A DNA stretch of 64,000 nucleotides. Origin: Endosaccharibacter trunci (GTDB lineage: Bacteria; Pseudomonadota; Alphaproteobacteria; Acetobacterales; Acetobacteraceae). The first letter of the stretch is position 1; every line of letters starts with the position of its first letter. Shown in pieces: positions 34,675 through 43,325 of this stretch. The translations under genes and the position numbers were made by a program. The notes beneath the pieces were generated by a model. It ran no database searches, had not been told where the DNA came from, and saw only the letters and a program-made list of their open reading frames with translations. The stretch is taken from NCBI GenBank assembly GCA_024515975.1, contig JAMSKV010000007.1, positions 1-64,000 on the forward strand, in the 5' to 3' direction.

Positions 34675-34700
34675 CCGGCTTCGCCGGATCGTAACGATCC
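34675..34700. promoter_or_regulatory. Two overlapping small inverted repeats upstream of tagH
   Basis: CCGGC(34675-34679)-TTC-GCCGG(34683-34687) and GGATCG(34686-34691)-TAA-CGATCC(34695-34700) share two bases, so both hairpins cannot form at once. They lie in the 218 bp vgrG-tagH gap, about 130 bp upstream of tagH. No clear -10/-35 is visible near them. Role unknown; an operator or hairpin between the vgrG and tagH transcription units are both possible. Confidence 0.3.
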
Positions 34701-34760
34701 CAGCACGGTCTTGGTTCGCCTCGCTCGGGAAGCTAACGCAAAGCCGCGGACCGGACGCTT

Positions 34761-36533
34761 CTACGGCAGTCCACCCGGACAGATATTCACCAAAGGCGCG
34801 TCGATCACGATATCCGCCGGCGTCAGGGTGATGGTGCTGGCGCCGCATTTCAGCGTGAGCTTGGTCGCGGCCGTGATCGTCACGGAACCGACCGACGCGG
34901 TGATGGTGATCTCGCCTTCGCTGCTGACCAGAGAGTCGTCCTTTTTGGTGGTGACGGAGCGGTTGTTGCCGATCTCGTAGGTCTGATCATGCTCGACTTC
35001 GAGCTTCTGGTCTTTCTGGGCATGGATGAACAGCATCTCCTGCCCGAGATGGTCGTCAAAAGAGAGCTCGTTGTAATCCGCCGGGCCGCCACCCGTGGTG
35101 GAACGGCTGCGGAACCCCTGCTTGGTCTGTTCCGCCGGTACGGCGAACACGGGCTGCTGCTGGTCGTGATAGAAACAGCCGACCACGACCGGGTTGTCGC
35201 AATCGCCATTCATGAAGGACAGGCCGACTTCGGTGCCGACGCGCGGCAGGTGTTGCCAACCCCAGCGATCGCCCGCCCAGCCGTGCAGGACGCGCGCCCA
35301 GATCGCCATGCTGGCGACAGTCTCCCCGCGATGGTCGAACAAAGGCCGGACCTTCACGCGCGCCAGTTTGTCCGCATGGATTTCTTCGCCGCCTTCGCCG
35401 AGAACGATGCCCGAGAAGATGCCGTTCATGGTCGGGCGCGCGATCGATATCGGCTCGCGCCAGGTCGTTTCCTGCTTGAAGCAGCCAAACGAACAATCGT
35501 ATTGCGATCGCTCCGTGCCACCGACCCAGGTGTCGTCCCGGCCACTATGCCGGACCTCCTGCGTGACATAATCCACGCCTTCCGCGCCGGAAGACGGGTC
35601 CTGAGCCAGCTCGAAGCGAAAGCCCGGGCAGAGATTCGGATCGTACCCATGACCGTGACACAGGGACGCGGCCGCGACGGCGGACTCGCTGTGGAAGCGT
35701 GCCCGATCGGTCGCCACCGCGTTGCTGGTCGACTGTGCCGGCCAGCGGTTGATCGTGCGCTGTCCGGCTCCGGCCCCCGCGTTCTGCGCCGACTGATATC
35801 CCCGGACCGGCGTCGAGGGCCGTTCGGGATCGTAATCCTTCAGTGTCACCTGGCCTGGCGCCAGACCCGATCCGGTCGCCCAATGGTCGAAAATATCCAC
35901 GTTCTCGCCCAGCCAGATCACGCGATGCAGCGGCTGGCTCATGCGGCGGAAGCTGCCGTTGTTGTTGGCGACGATCAGCTTGTGTTCGCTCTTGCTGTGC
36001 TCGAAATAATAGAACAGCCCGCTTTCCTGCATCACCCGATGGCAGAAGGTCAGGTTGTCCTCGTTGAACTGCGTCGTGTATTCCCGTACCGGCTGACTGC
36101 CGGAGACGTGGAATTCCACCGGCGTCACGCCATTTTCCGAAAAGATCTGACGCAGGATCTCGACCGCCGTCTTCTGCTGGAAGATGCGGCAATCCACCGT
36201 CTGGCTCAAAAACCAGAGGCGGGGCACCAGTTCGAGGTGATACTGCCAGTAGCCGCGATTTTCATGACCGATCCGACGCACATGACGCACGACGCCGTTG
36301 AAGCAGCGGTCGATGCCGTCCTTGCGGCGTACAGTCAGCGAAATTTGCTGGTTCAACAGCGAGGCAACATCAGCGCCTGCCTCGTTGCAGGCAACGTCCA
36401 GCCCAATCTCGAAAGGCTGACTCAGCCGTTCCAGCGCCTGAAGCGACAGGGCGTGCAGGCTCGCCTGTCCGCCCGCCGTATCGTCACCGAACGGCGACGT
36501 CAGGAGGAGGAGGCGTTCGAGGCTGCCGCTCAT
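34761..36533 (-). CDS. vgrG: T6SS spike protein VgrG (TssI)
   Basis: 590 residues with the gp27/gp5-like VgrG core: SPFGDDTAGGQASLHALSLQ at the N-terminus, FCHRVMQESGLFYYFEHS, TDRARFHSES, and the OB-fold/beta-helix part ADKLARVKVRPLFDHRGE, QHLPRVGTEVGLSFMNGD. It ends almost at once after the beta-helix (VNICPGGLP), so it carries no effector extension. No PAAR gene or effector gene follows it; 218 bp separate it from tagH. The gene lies 91 bp after hcp with a hairpin between them. Confidence 0.95.
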   Translation of the reverse strand: MSGSLERLLLLTSPFGDDTAGGQASLHALSLQALERLSQPFEIGLDVACNEAGADVASLLNQQISLTVRRKDGIDRCFNGVVRHVRRIGHENRGYWQYHLELVPRLWFLSQTVDCRIFQQKTAVEILRQIFSENGVTPVEFHVSGSQPVREYTTQFNEDNLTFCHRVMQESGLFYYFEHSKSEHKLIVANNNGSFRRMSQPLHRVIWLGENVDIFDHWATGSGLAPGQVTLKDYDPERPSTPVRGYQSAQNAGAGAGQRTINRWPAQSTSNAVATDRARFHSESAVAAASLCHGHGYDPNLCPGFRFELAQDPSSGAEGVDYVTQEVRHSGRDDTWVGGTERSQYDCSFGCFKQETTWREPISIARPTMNGIFSGIVLGEGGEEIHADKLARVKVRPLFDHRGETVASMAIWARVLHGWAGDRWGWQHLPRVGTEVGLSFMNGDCDNPVVVGCFYHDQQQPVFAVPAEQTKQGFRSRSTTGGGPADYNELSFDDHLGQEMLFIHAQKDQKLEVEHDQTYEIGNNRSVTTKKDDSLVSSEGEITITASVGSVTITAATKLTLKCGASTITLTPADIVIDAPLVNICPGGLP

Positions 36534-36581
36534 GTCCCGTTATTCCGCTGGTTTGAACAAGCGAAACGAAGCCGCTTGAAA

Positions 36582-36609
36582 CGGTGCGGACCGTTTTGGG
36601 TCCGCACCG
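36582..36609 (-). terminator. Strong hairpin between hcp and vgrG
   Basis: The 11-bp perfect stem CGGTGCGGACC (36582-36592) / GGTCCGCACCG (36599-36609) has a 6 nt loop and starts 15 nt after the hcp stop on the minus strand. Only TTT follows on the minus strand, so it may terminate partially, giving more hcp than vgrG message, or protect the hcp mRNA 3' end. Confidence 0.6.
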
Positions 36610-36624
36610 GCAGAAACATCGACC

Positions 36625-37104
36625 TCAGGTGGTCTTCGCCTGGGTCAGGTCGTAGGTCACGGTCGAATCGCTGCCCGAACTGCCGGTGGCGGTCTCGGTC
36701 GTATCGGTGATGGCGATCTGCGTGAAATTGAGGCGATAGACCTCGGTGGGCCGATCCTTGCCGTGACCGCTATTGGTCAGGCTTGAGACGATCGCGTTCG
36801 TCAGCTTGATCTTGCGGAAGGTGACCTCGCCACCCTGGTTCACGCGCGTGAAGTCGATCTCGCAATCCTTCGCCTCGCCAACGAACGCATAAGTCGTCAG
36901 CACGGAACTGGCGGGATCGATGAACTTGGTGAAGGTCACTTCACCGACCGCAGCGGAGGTCGACTCACGGTTCTGACCGACACCGACCGACGAACGGATC
37001 GACCGGCTCATGTTCCAGGACACGTCGAGCAGTTCGACCCAGTTGGTATGGTTGGTTTCCGTCACCGCGCCCTGCGCGGAGCCATATTTCATGTAGATGG
37101 CCAT
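36625..37104 (-). CDS. hcp: T6SS tube protein Hcp (TssD)
   Basis: 159 residues starting MAIYMKYGSAQGAVTETNH, with KGESxD-equivalent SWNMSRSIRSSVG and VTFRKIKLTNAIVSSL, matching the Hcp/TssD fold. Hcp hexamers form the inner tube and are secreted. The AGGAGA (37109-37114) Shine-Dalgarno lies 4-5 nt from the ATG, a strong site, as expected for an abundant tube subunit. Transcribed from its own candidate promoter between clpV and hcp, with the hairpin after its stop. Confidence 0.95.
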   Translation of the reverse strand: MAIYMKYGSAQGAVTETNHTNWVELLDVSWNMSRSIRSSVGVGQNRESTSAAVGEVTFTKFIDPASSVLTTYAFVGEAKDCEIDFTRVNQGGEVTFRKIKLTNAIVSSLTNSGHGKDRPTEVYRLNFTQIAITDTTETATGSSGSDSTVTYDLTQAKTT

Positions 37105-37133
37105 TTGATCTCCTGTCTCCCTCGAAAAACCGA

Positions 37134-37150
37134 CGGGACCTTCGGCCCCG
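37134..37150 (-). other. Stem-loop in the hcp leader
   Basis: CGGGACC (37134-37140), TTC loop, GGCCCCG (37144-37150) form a 7-bp stem with one mismatch in the hcp leader, about 30 nt upstream of the ATG. It could be a 5' stabilising element or the end of the clpV transcript; no T-run follows. Confidence 0.3.
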
Positions 37151-37200
37151 TAGTAGCCGTGTTGATCAAGATGAAGGGCTGAAAACGGCCCGTGATCGTT

Positions 37201-37229
37201 ATTCTAACCCTTCCGGAACGCCCTGGCCA
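37201..37229 (-). promoter_or_regulatory. Candidate sigma-70 promoter for hcp
   Basis: On the minus strand, TGGCCA (37224-37229) and TAGAAT (37201-37206) are separated by exactly 17 bp; the -10 matches consensus at five of six positions and the -35 at four of six. It would give a leader of about 90 nt before hcp. No sigma-54 -24/-12 element is seen. Confidence 0.4.
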
Positions 37230-37272
37230 GGAGCGTTGAACCATGCTGCAGCAACCGTCGCTGATAATTTCG

Positions 37273-39891
37273 TTACGAAACGCGCGCGCTGACTCCACCC
37301 CCGTCTTCCGGCACCAGCGCGATTCGCTCGATCGTTGCCGGCGTCGAGAGGCTTTCCAAAAATAGACGCGACAGAACGGGAGTGAGTTGAGACCCGATCC
37401 TGTTCTCGATGCTGCGTGCCCCCGTTTGCGCGATCGCTGCCGGATCGATCAAGCCCGCACGCAGTTCCGGTGAAACCTCCAGTTCCACGCCGAAGCGGTT
37501 TCTTGTCATCGTCGCCAGCTTACGCAGCTGCAGATCGACGATCTTCTCCAGATTGCCTTCATCCAGCGGCAGATAGGGCACGACGGTCACTCGTCCCAGG
37601 AACGCGGCCTTGAAGTGTTGCAAGAGACTTTCGCGGAGGACCGCGCTCAGCCCGTTCACGTCCGGCGCCGTCAGCGGATCGGCGAACAAGGAGCTGATGA
37701 CATCCGAACACGCATTGGTGGTCATGATGATGATCGTGTTGCGGAAATCGACGTCCCGGCCTTCGCCGTCCTTCATGGTGCCTTTGTCGAACACCTGGAA
37801 GAACACATCCTGCACGCCGGGATGGGCCTTCTCGACCTCGTCCAGCAGCAGTACGGAATGCGGACGCCGGCGCACGGCCTCCGTCAGAACCCCGCCCTCG
37901 CCGTAGCCGACATAGCCGGGCGGGCTGCCCATCAACAGGCTGACCTTATGCTCTTCCTTGAACTCGGTCATGTTGATGGTCGTGAGGCTTTGCGGGCCGC
38001 CGTAAAGGATGTCCGCCAGCGCCGCGGCGGTTTCGGTCTTGCCGATGCCCGATGTGCCGACCATCAGGAACACGCCGACAGGCTTACGGGGATCGGTCAG
38101 GCCGGCGCGCGAAATCCGGATCGCTTCCGACACGACGGTCAACGCATGGTCCTGGCCGATCACGCGCGAGCGAAGCGCGTCCTCCAGCGTCAGCACACGC
38201 TGTACCTCGTCGGCGCGCATCCGGCCGGCCGGAATTCCGGTCCAGTTGGAGACGATCGCCGCCACCGCCTGCGCATCGACCTCGGGAAAGATCATCGGCG
38301 CCTCGCCCTGCACATCCCGCAGCGCCTGTCTCGCCTCGACCGCGCGGCCCAGCGCCAGACCGTCTTCGGCTGAGTCACTTTCCGCTTCGCCACGCGCCGC
38401 CAGAAGCGTTGTCACCAGCAGCTTCTCCGATTCCCAGCGCTCCTCTTCGTCTGCAAGCGCGAGAGTGAGCCGGGCCGCTTCCTCCTCCAGCGCCTGCATA
38501 CGCCTGCTGTGATCGGATCCCGAGCTCGCCTCGCGTTTCAGCAAACGCAGCTCGCTGTCGATTGCCGCCTGGCGCCTCTTATGCACCTCGATCACCGGCG
38601 GCGTTGCATTCTGGCTCATCGCCACGCGCGCGCATGCCGTGTCGATCAGGCTGACCGCCTTATCCGGCAGCTGGCGATCGGCGATGAAACGACGCGACAG
38701 CAGCACGGCCGCTTCCGTGGCTTCGTCCAGAATGCGGACCCCGTGATGCTTTTCCAGTGTTGGAACGAGCCCGCGTACCATCTCGATGGCGACCGCGTCG
38801 GACGGCTCGTCCACCTTCACCGCCTGGAAGCGGCGGGCGAGGGCTGCGTCCTTCTCAATATACTTTTTGTATTCCGCCCAGGTGGTGGCGGCGATACAGC
38901 GCAATTCGCCACGGGCGAGAGCCGGTTTCAACAGATTGGCCGCGTCGCCTTGCCCGGCCGCGCCTCCGGCGCCGATCAGCGTATGCGCCTCGTCGATAAA
39001 CAAGACAATCGGATGCGGGCTCGCCTTCACATCGTCGATCACGGATCGCAGACGATTCTCGAATTCGCCTTTCACCCCCGCTCCAGCCTGCAACAAACCC
39101 AGATCGAGCACATGCAGGGAAACGGTCAGCAAGGCTTCCGGCACGTCGCCGGCCGCGATCCTCAGCGCCAGCCCTTCCACGATTGCGGTTTTTCCGACGC
39201 CCGCCTCGCCGGCCAGGATGGGATTGTTCTGACGCCGGCGGCTGATGATGTCGATCACCTGCCGGATCTCGTCGTCGCGGCCCAGCACCGGATCGAGCTT
39301 GCCGTCCCGCGCGCTCCTGGTCAGATCGGTCGTGAAACGCGCCAGGGCCGAGCCGCCCGAACCGGCATCGGGTGCCGCTTCACCCGTCCCTGCCACGGTC
39401 GCGGCATCGTTCTGCTCCACGCTGCCCTCCGACAGCGCACCGAGGTCCCGTCGCACCACGTCCGGCAGCAGCGCCCGCCATTCCGGCCCCAATCCGCGCA
39501 GCCGGGCCCAGACGGCCTCGTCGGCCAGCGCAGCGCACAGAAGATGCCCGGACCGCACGGCGACGGCGTCCTTCTCGACCACGCCGATCAGCAGCGCATC
39601 CTTGGCGATTGCGACCAGATCGGGCGCCAAAGAGGGGCTGCGTCCGTTTCCCGTCTTCATCCGGTCCAGGGCGATATTCAGCCCGGCGATCACGCGTCCG
39701 CGATCGAGTTCCGAATGGCGCAGAATCTGGTCGATATCGGTGTTGCCTGCTTCGATCAGCTGCAGCAGCCAGTGTTCGATCTCGACGTTGAAATGGGACC
39801 GGGACAAGGCAGCGCCGGCAGCAGCCTCGAGTGCGCGCCTGCAGGGCTGATTCAGTCTGGCCACCAGTTTCTGCAGGTCGATGCTCGACAC
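37273..39891 (-). CDS. clpV: T6SS sheath-disassembly AAA+ ATPase ClpV (TssH)
   Basis: GTG at 39891, preceded by GGGGAG (8-9 nt), gives 872 residues beginning SSIDLQKLVARLNQP. Two AAA+ domains are visible: GEAGVGKT (228-235) with FIDEAH (298-303), and GTSGIGKT (612-619) with LLLDEVEKAHPG. An N-terminal repeat domain (1-150) and coiled-coil-like middle (430-510) match ClpV rather than ClpB. It remodels contracted TssB/TssC sheath. First gene of the left arm, divergent from tssA. Confidence 0.95.
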   Translation of the reverse strand: MSSIDLQKLVARLNQPCRRALEAAAGAALSRSHFNVEIEHWLLQLIEAGNTDIDQILRHSELDRGRVIAGLNIALDRMKTGNGRSPSLAPDLVAIAKDALLIGVVEKDAVAVRSGHLLCAALADEAVWARLRGLGPEWRALLPDVVRRDLGALSEGSVEQNDAATVAGTGEAAPDAGSGGSALARFTTDLTRSARDGKLDPVLGRDDEIRQVIDIISRRRQNNPILAGEAGVGKTAIVEGLALRIAAGDVPEALLTVSLHVLDLGLLQAGAGVKGEFENRLRSVIDDVKASPHPIVLFIDEAHTLIGAGGAAGQGDAANLLKPALARGELRCIAATTWAEYKKYIEKDAALARRFQAVKVDEPSDAVAIEMVRGLVPTLEKHHGVRILDEATEAAVLLSRRFIADRQLPDKAVSLIDTACARVAMSQNATPPVIEVHKRRQAAIDSELRLLKREASSGSDHSRRMQALEEEAARLTLALADEEERWESEKLLVTTLLAARGEAESDSAEDGLALGRAVEARQALRDVQGEAPMIFPEVDAQAVAAIVSNWTGIPAGRMRADEVQRVLTLEDALRSRVIGQDHALTVVSEAIRISRAGLTDPRKPVGVFLMVGTSGIGKTETAAALADILYGGPQSLTTINMTEFKEEHKVSLLMGSPPGYVGYGEGGVLTEAVRRRPHSVLLLDEVEKAHPGVQDVFFQVFDKGTMKDGEGRDVDFRNTIIIMTTNACSDVISSLFADPLTAPDVNGLSAVLRESLLQHFKAAFLGRVTVVPYLPLDEGNLEKIVDLQLRKLATMTRNRFGVELEVSPELRAGLIDPAAIAQTGARSIENRIGSQLTPVLSRLFLESLSTPATIERIALVPEDGGGVSARVS

Positions 39892-40073
39892 GAACGATGC
39901 TCCCCGGATGACCGTGCCGGCTGGCGTTCCGGCTGGCGCTCTGCGACGGCGGCAACCATGACGACTTGTGTCGCGGACTGTCCAGCCGACGTCGGACGGT
40001 CCCAAAAAATTCACGCCGCGGCCTGTTGCATGCCGAGACGACGGTGCATGATCGTCATCAGAACGTATTCGAC
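39892..40073. promoter_or_regulatory. Divergent clpV/tssA intergenic promoter region
   Basis: The 182 bp between the clpV GTG and the tssA start must carry promoters for both the left and middle arms. TGCATG occurs twice (about 40027-40032 and 40045-40050). I can see no convincing -10/-35 pair or operator. Confidence 0.35.
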
Positions 40074-41237
40074 ATGCCCGTTCAACCCGAGATGGAACGC
40101 TGCTTGCCACTCATCGACGACGATCAAATCCTGAGCGCGATACTGCAAGCTTTGCCAGGCGAACAGCCGGTCGGCACGGATCTGCGCCTCGATCCCGGTG
40201 CTCAGTCGCCATACTCCCGTCTGCGCGACCTGCGGGCCGAGGCTCGCGCAGGCGAACGCGCCGCCGATAACGATATTGTGAATGAGGCTCAGGCGCCGAC
40301 CGCCTGGGTCGGCGTCGAAACCCTGGCCGTCGTCGTTCTGTCCGAGCGCAGCAAGGATCTCGAAATCTCGGCCTGGCTCGCCGAAGCCCTGGTGCGGCGT
40401 CACGGTCTGGCCGGTCTCGATCTGTCCGCCCGGATCATTGCTGGTCTGGTGGATCATTTTTGGAACGAGGGGCTTTTTCCGACCTATGACGCCGAGGATC
40501 CGGAAGGGCGCGTTTTTGCGGTCACTGGTCTGAGCGGCAGCGATCGTGATGGGTCGCTCCTGCAACCGTTGCGCAAGATCATCCTTTTCGAGCAGCCGGA
40601 CGGCACCCCCGTCGCCCTCTGGCAGTATCAGCGCGCTCAAAGCGTGGCCGCACTGAACGAGCAAGCGCAGAAGCAGCAGCACGACAAGGCGGGCGTTTTC
40701 CCGTTCGCCACTCTCGAGGCCACCGCCCGCACCACGGGCCAGGCCGCTCTGGTCGCCCTCGGAGCCGTGGTCCTGCGTGCGCGGGCGTCCTGGGTCGCGA
40801 TGGGGCAGGCGTTCGAGCGCGTCGCGGGCGCCGACGCGCCTTCCACGGGCCGGGTGAGCGCGGTCCTGGCCGAATTGGAACAGATCGTCCGCCGTTACGT
40901 GCCGGAGGAGAAATTGCAGCCGGAACACCCCGAGCAGGCGGCCGAAACGGACGCGGAAGAGGAGGCGGGGCAGGGCGCGAAAGCGCCCGCTGCGCGGACG
41001 CTGGAGATGCGGCCGGTCGGTCGCACCCGGGAGGAACTGCTTGACGACATCCTCGAGATCGCAGTTCAGTTCCGGAAGAATGAGCCGAACTCGCCTCTGA
41101 GCTATACGCTGGAAGAGGCGGTGCGGCGCGCGCGCCTGCCGCTGCCCGATCTGCTGCGGGAGATCATTCCGGAACTGTCCGCACGGGCCGGCGTGCTGAC
41201 GTTGCTGGGCATCCGGCCGCAGGACGGGCAGGCTTGA
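40074..41237 (+). CDS. tssA: T6SS TssA (ImpA-type)
   Basis: 387 residues from ATG 40074; ATG 40092 is an alternative, and neither has a good Shine-Dalgarno. The N-terminal ImpA domain contains [29 protein letters not shown], and later [31 protein letters not shown], characteristic of TssA. The acidic linker (about 270-310) is followed by a C-terminal helical domain with [17 protein letters not shown]. TssA coordinates tube and sheath assembly at the baseplate or cap. First gene of the plus-strand arm; 58 bp precede tssB. Confidence 0.9.
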   Translation: MPVQPEMERCLPLIDDDQILSAILQALPGEQPVGTDLRLDPGAQSPYSRLRDLRAEARAGERAADNDIVNEAQAPTAWVGVETLAVVVLSERSKDLEISAWLAEALVRRHGLAGLDLSARIIAGLVDHFWNEGLFPTYDAEDPEGRVFAVTGLSGSDRDGSLLQPLRKIILFEQPDGTPVALWQYQRAQSVAALNEQAQKQQHDKAGVFPFATLEATARTTGQAALVALGAVVLRARASWVAMGQAFERVAGADAPSTGRVSAVLAELEQIVRRYVPEEKLQPEHPEQAAETDAEEEAGQGAKAPAARTLEMRPVGRTREELLDDILEIAVQFRKNEPNSPLSYTLEEAVRRARLPLPDLLREIIPELSARAGVLTLLGIRPQDGQA

Positions 41238-41295
41238 GGCCAGTCGGCCAACGATCGGTCATCCATCGGACGATAACGGGAGCTGTGGAAACGTT

Positions 41296-41802
41296 ATGAG
41301 CGGAAGCATTCACGACAAGCTGGCGCGTGTGCGCAGGCCCCGCGTCCACATCACCTACGAGGTGGAAACCGAGGGTGCGGAGGTGGTGAAGGAGCTGCCG
41401 TTCGTGGTCGGCGTGGTCGGCGACTTTTCCGGCGATCCGACGCAGCCCCTACGCCCCTTCGCCGATCGGCGCTTTATCCAGATCGATCGCGACAATTTCG
41501 ACGAGGTCATGCAGCGCATGGCCCCGGGCCTCAAGCTGACCGTGCCGAACACGCTGGCCGGCGGCGACAAGGAAATGTCGGTCGAACTTGCCTTCAACAG
41601 CATCGAGGATTTCGAGCCCGGCCGCGTGGTCGAGCAGGTCCCGGCCCTGAAGGCGTTGCTGGAAACGCGGAATCGTCTGCGCGACCTGATGAGCAAGGCT
41701 GACCGGTCGGAAGATCTGGAACTGCTGCTCGAGCGTATCCTGCAGAACAAGGGCGAGCTGGACAGCGTCGCCGGCGAACTCGCGTCGAAGAAGGAGGGCT
41801 GA
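41296..41802 (+). CDS. tssB: T6SS sheath small subunit TssB (ImpB/VipA)
   Basis: 168 residues starting [23 protein letters not shown], with [14 protein letters not shown] and a C-terminal helix [13 protein letters not shown]. This is the typical TssB/VipA sequence; its N-terminal strand and long helix pair with TssC to form the contractile sheath. One base separates its stop from the tssC ATG. Confidence 0.95.
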   Translation: MSGSIHDKLARVRRPRVHITYEVETEGAEVVKELPFVVGVVGDFSGDPTQPLRPFADRRFIQIDRDNFDEVMQRMAPGLKLTVPNTLAGGDKEMSVELAFNSIEDFEPGRVVEQVPALKALLETRNRLRDLMSKADRSEDLELLLERILQNKGELDSVAGELASKKEG

Positions 41803-41803
41803 C

Positions 41804-43300
41804 ATGTCGGAAACGAACAAGCAGGCCGTTCCGCAGGCCGAGACCGTCACCCAGTCCGACGGCGCCGGCCTGCTCGGCCAGGTGATCTCGGCGACGCGCC
41901 AGACAGAGCCGGATCGCGCGGCCGAGCTGGTCCGCACGCTGGTCGAGCAGGCGGGGCAGGGCGTCGTCACCTTTGACCGCAATCTGACGCGGACGATCGA
42001 GAAGGCTGTCGCCAAGCTGGACGAGACCCTGTCCACCCAGCTCAACGCGATCATGCACGATCCGCGCTTCCTAAAACTGGAAGGATCGTGGCGCGGTCTC
42101 CGCTATCTCGTGATGAACAGCGAGACCAGCAACAACCTCAAGATCCGCGTCGTCAACGCCAGCAAGAAGGAATTGCATCGCGACCTGACCCGCGTGGTCG
42201 AGTTCGATCAGAGCCTGCTGTTCCGCAAGATCTACGAGAACGAGTTCGGCACGCCGGGCGGTGAGCCTTACGGCGCGTTGATCGGCGACTACGAATGGAC
42301 CAACGCGCCGGAGGACATCGAGACGCTGCGCGAGATCTCGCATGTCAGCGCCGCCGCCTTCGCCCCGTTCATCTCGGCCGCCGGCGCCGGCATGATGGGC
42401 TTCGAGAGTTGGAACGAGCTGTCGCGCCCGCGCGATCTCGCCAAGATCTTCGATACGGTGGAATACCTGAAATGGCGTGGCTTCCGCGACAGCGAGGATA
42501 GCCGGTTCGTCGCGCTAACCATGCCGCGTGTATTGGCGCGTCTGCCTTACGGCGAAGCCACGAGGTCGGTGGACGAGTTCGGCTACGAGGAAGCGCCGAA
42601 GACCGCCGATGGCCGCTCCGCCGCATTGCCGCACGACCAGTATTGCTGGATGAACGCGGCCTTCGTGATGGGTACGCGTCTGACCGAAGCTTTTGCCCGA
42701 TACGGGTTCTGCACCGCCATCCGCGGCGCGGAGAACGGCGGCAAAGTCGAGGATCTTCCGCAGCACGTCTTCGTTTCCGACGACGGCGATCTCGACGCCA
42801 AATGCCCGACAGAGATCGGCATCACCGACCGCCGGGAGAATGAGCTGTCCAATCTCGGCTTTCTTCCGCTCTGCCACTACAAAAATGAAGACTACGCTGT
42901 GTTCTTCGGCTCGCAGACGGCCCAGAAGCCGAAGCAGTACGACAAGCCGGAGGCTACCGCCAATGCGGCGATTTCCGCGCGCCTGTCCTACATCATGGCG
43001 ACGAGCCGTTTCGCGCATTATCTGAAGGTGATGGCGCGCGACAAGATCGGCTCCTTCATGGAAGTCGATGACTGCGAGCGCTGGCTCAACAACTGGGTTC
43101 GTCGCTACACCAACTCCAACGAAGCGGCCGGGCCGGAAAGCAAGGCCAAGTTCCCGCTGCGGGAAGCGAAGGTGGAGGTCACCGAGGTTCCGGGCCGCCC
43201 CGGCGCCTACAATGCCGTCGCCTATCTGCGCCCCTGGCTGCAACTCGAGGAGCTGACCGCCAGCATGCGTCTGGTGGCGCGCATCCCGGAACGCGTCTGA
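41804..43300 (+). CDS. tssC: T6SS sheath large subunit TssC (ImpC/VipB)
   Basis: 498 residues. Recognisable blocks are [65 protein letters not shown] and [14 protein letters not shown], all standard in TssC/VipB. The C-terminal [14 protein letters not shown] segment is conserved. With TssB it forms the contractile sheath that is recycled by ClpV. Downstream is a second TssC-like gene. Confidence 0.95.
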   Translation: MSETNKQAVPQAETVTQSDGAGLLGQVISATRQTEPDRAAELVRTLVEQAGQGVVTFDRNLTRTIEKAVAKLDETLSTQLNAIMHDPRFLKLEGSWRGLRYLVMNSETSNNLKIRVVNASKKELHRDLTRVVEFDQSLLFRKIYENEFGTPGGEPYGALIGDYEWTNAPEDIETLREISHVSAAAFAPFISAAGAGMMGFESWNELSRPRDLAKIFDTVEYLKWRGFRDSEDSRFVALTMPRVLARLPYGEATRSVDEFGYEEAPKTADGRSAALPHDQYCWMNAAFVMGTRLTEAFARYGFCTAIRGAENGGKVEDLPQHVFVSDDGDLDAKCPTEIGITDRRENELSNLGFLPLCHYKNEDYAVFFGSQTAQKPKQYDKPEATANAAISARLSYIMATSRFAHYLKVMARDKIGSFMEVDDCERWLNNWVRRYTNSNEAAGPESKAKFPLREAKVEVTEVPGRPGAYNAVAYLRPWLQLEELTASMRLVARIPERV

Positions 43301-43325
43301 CCCCTCACGACTGGCCCGGACGGTC

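Noticed and set aside
37105..37272. Sigma-54 (-24/-12) promoter for hcp
   Set aside because: No GG-N10-GC pair in the right arrangement was seen on the minus strand; a sigma-70-like pair fits better.
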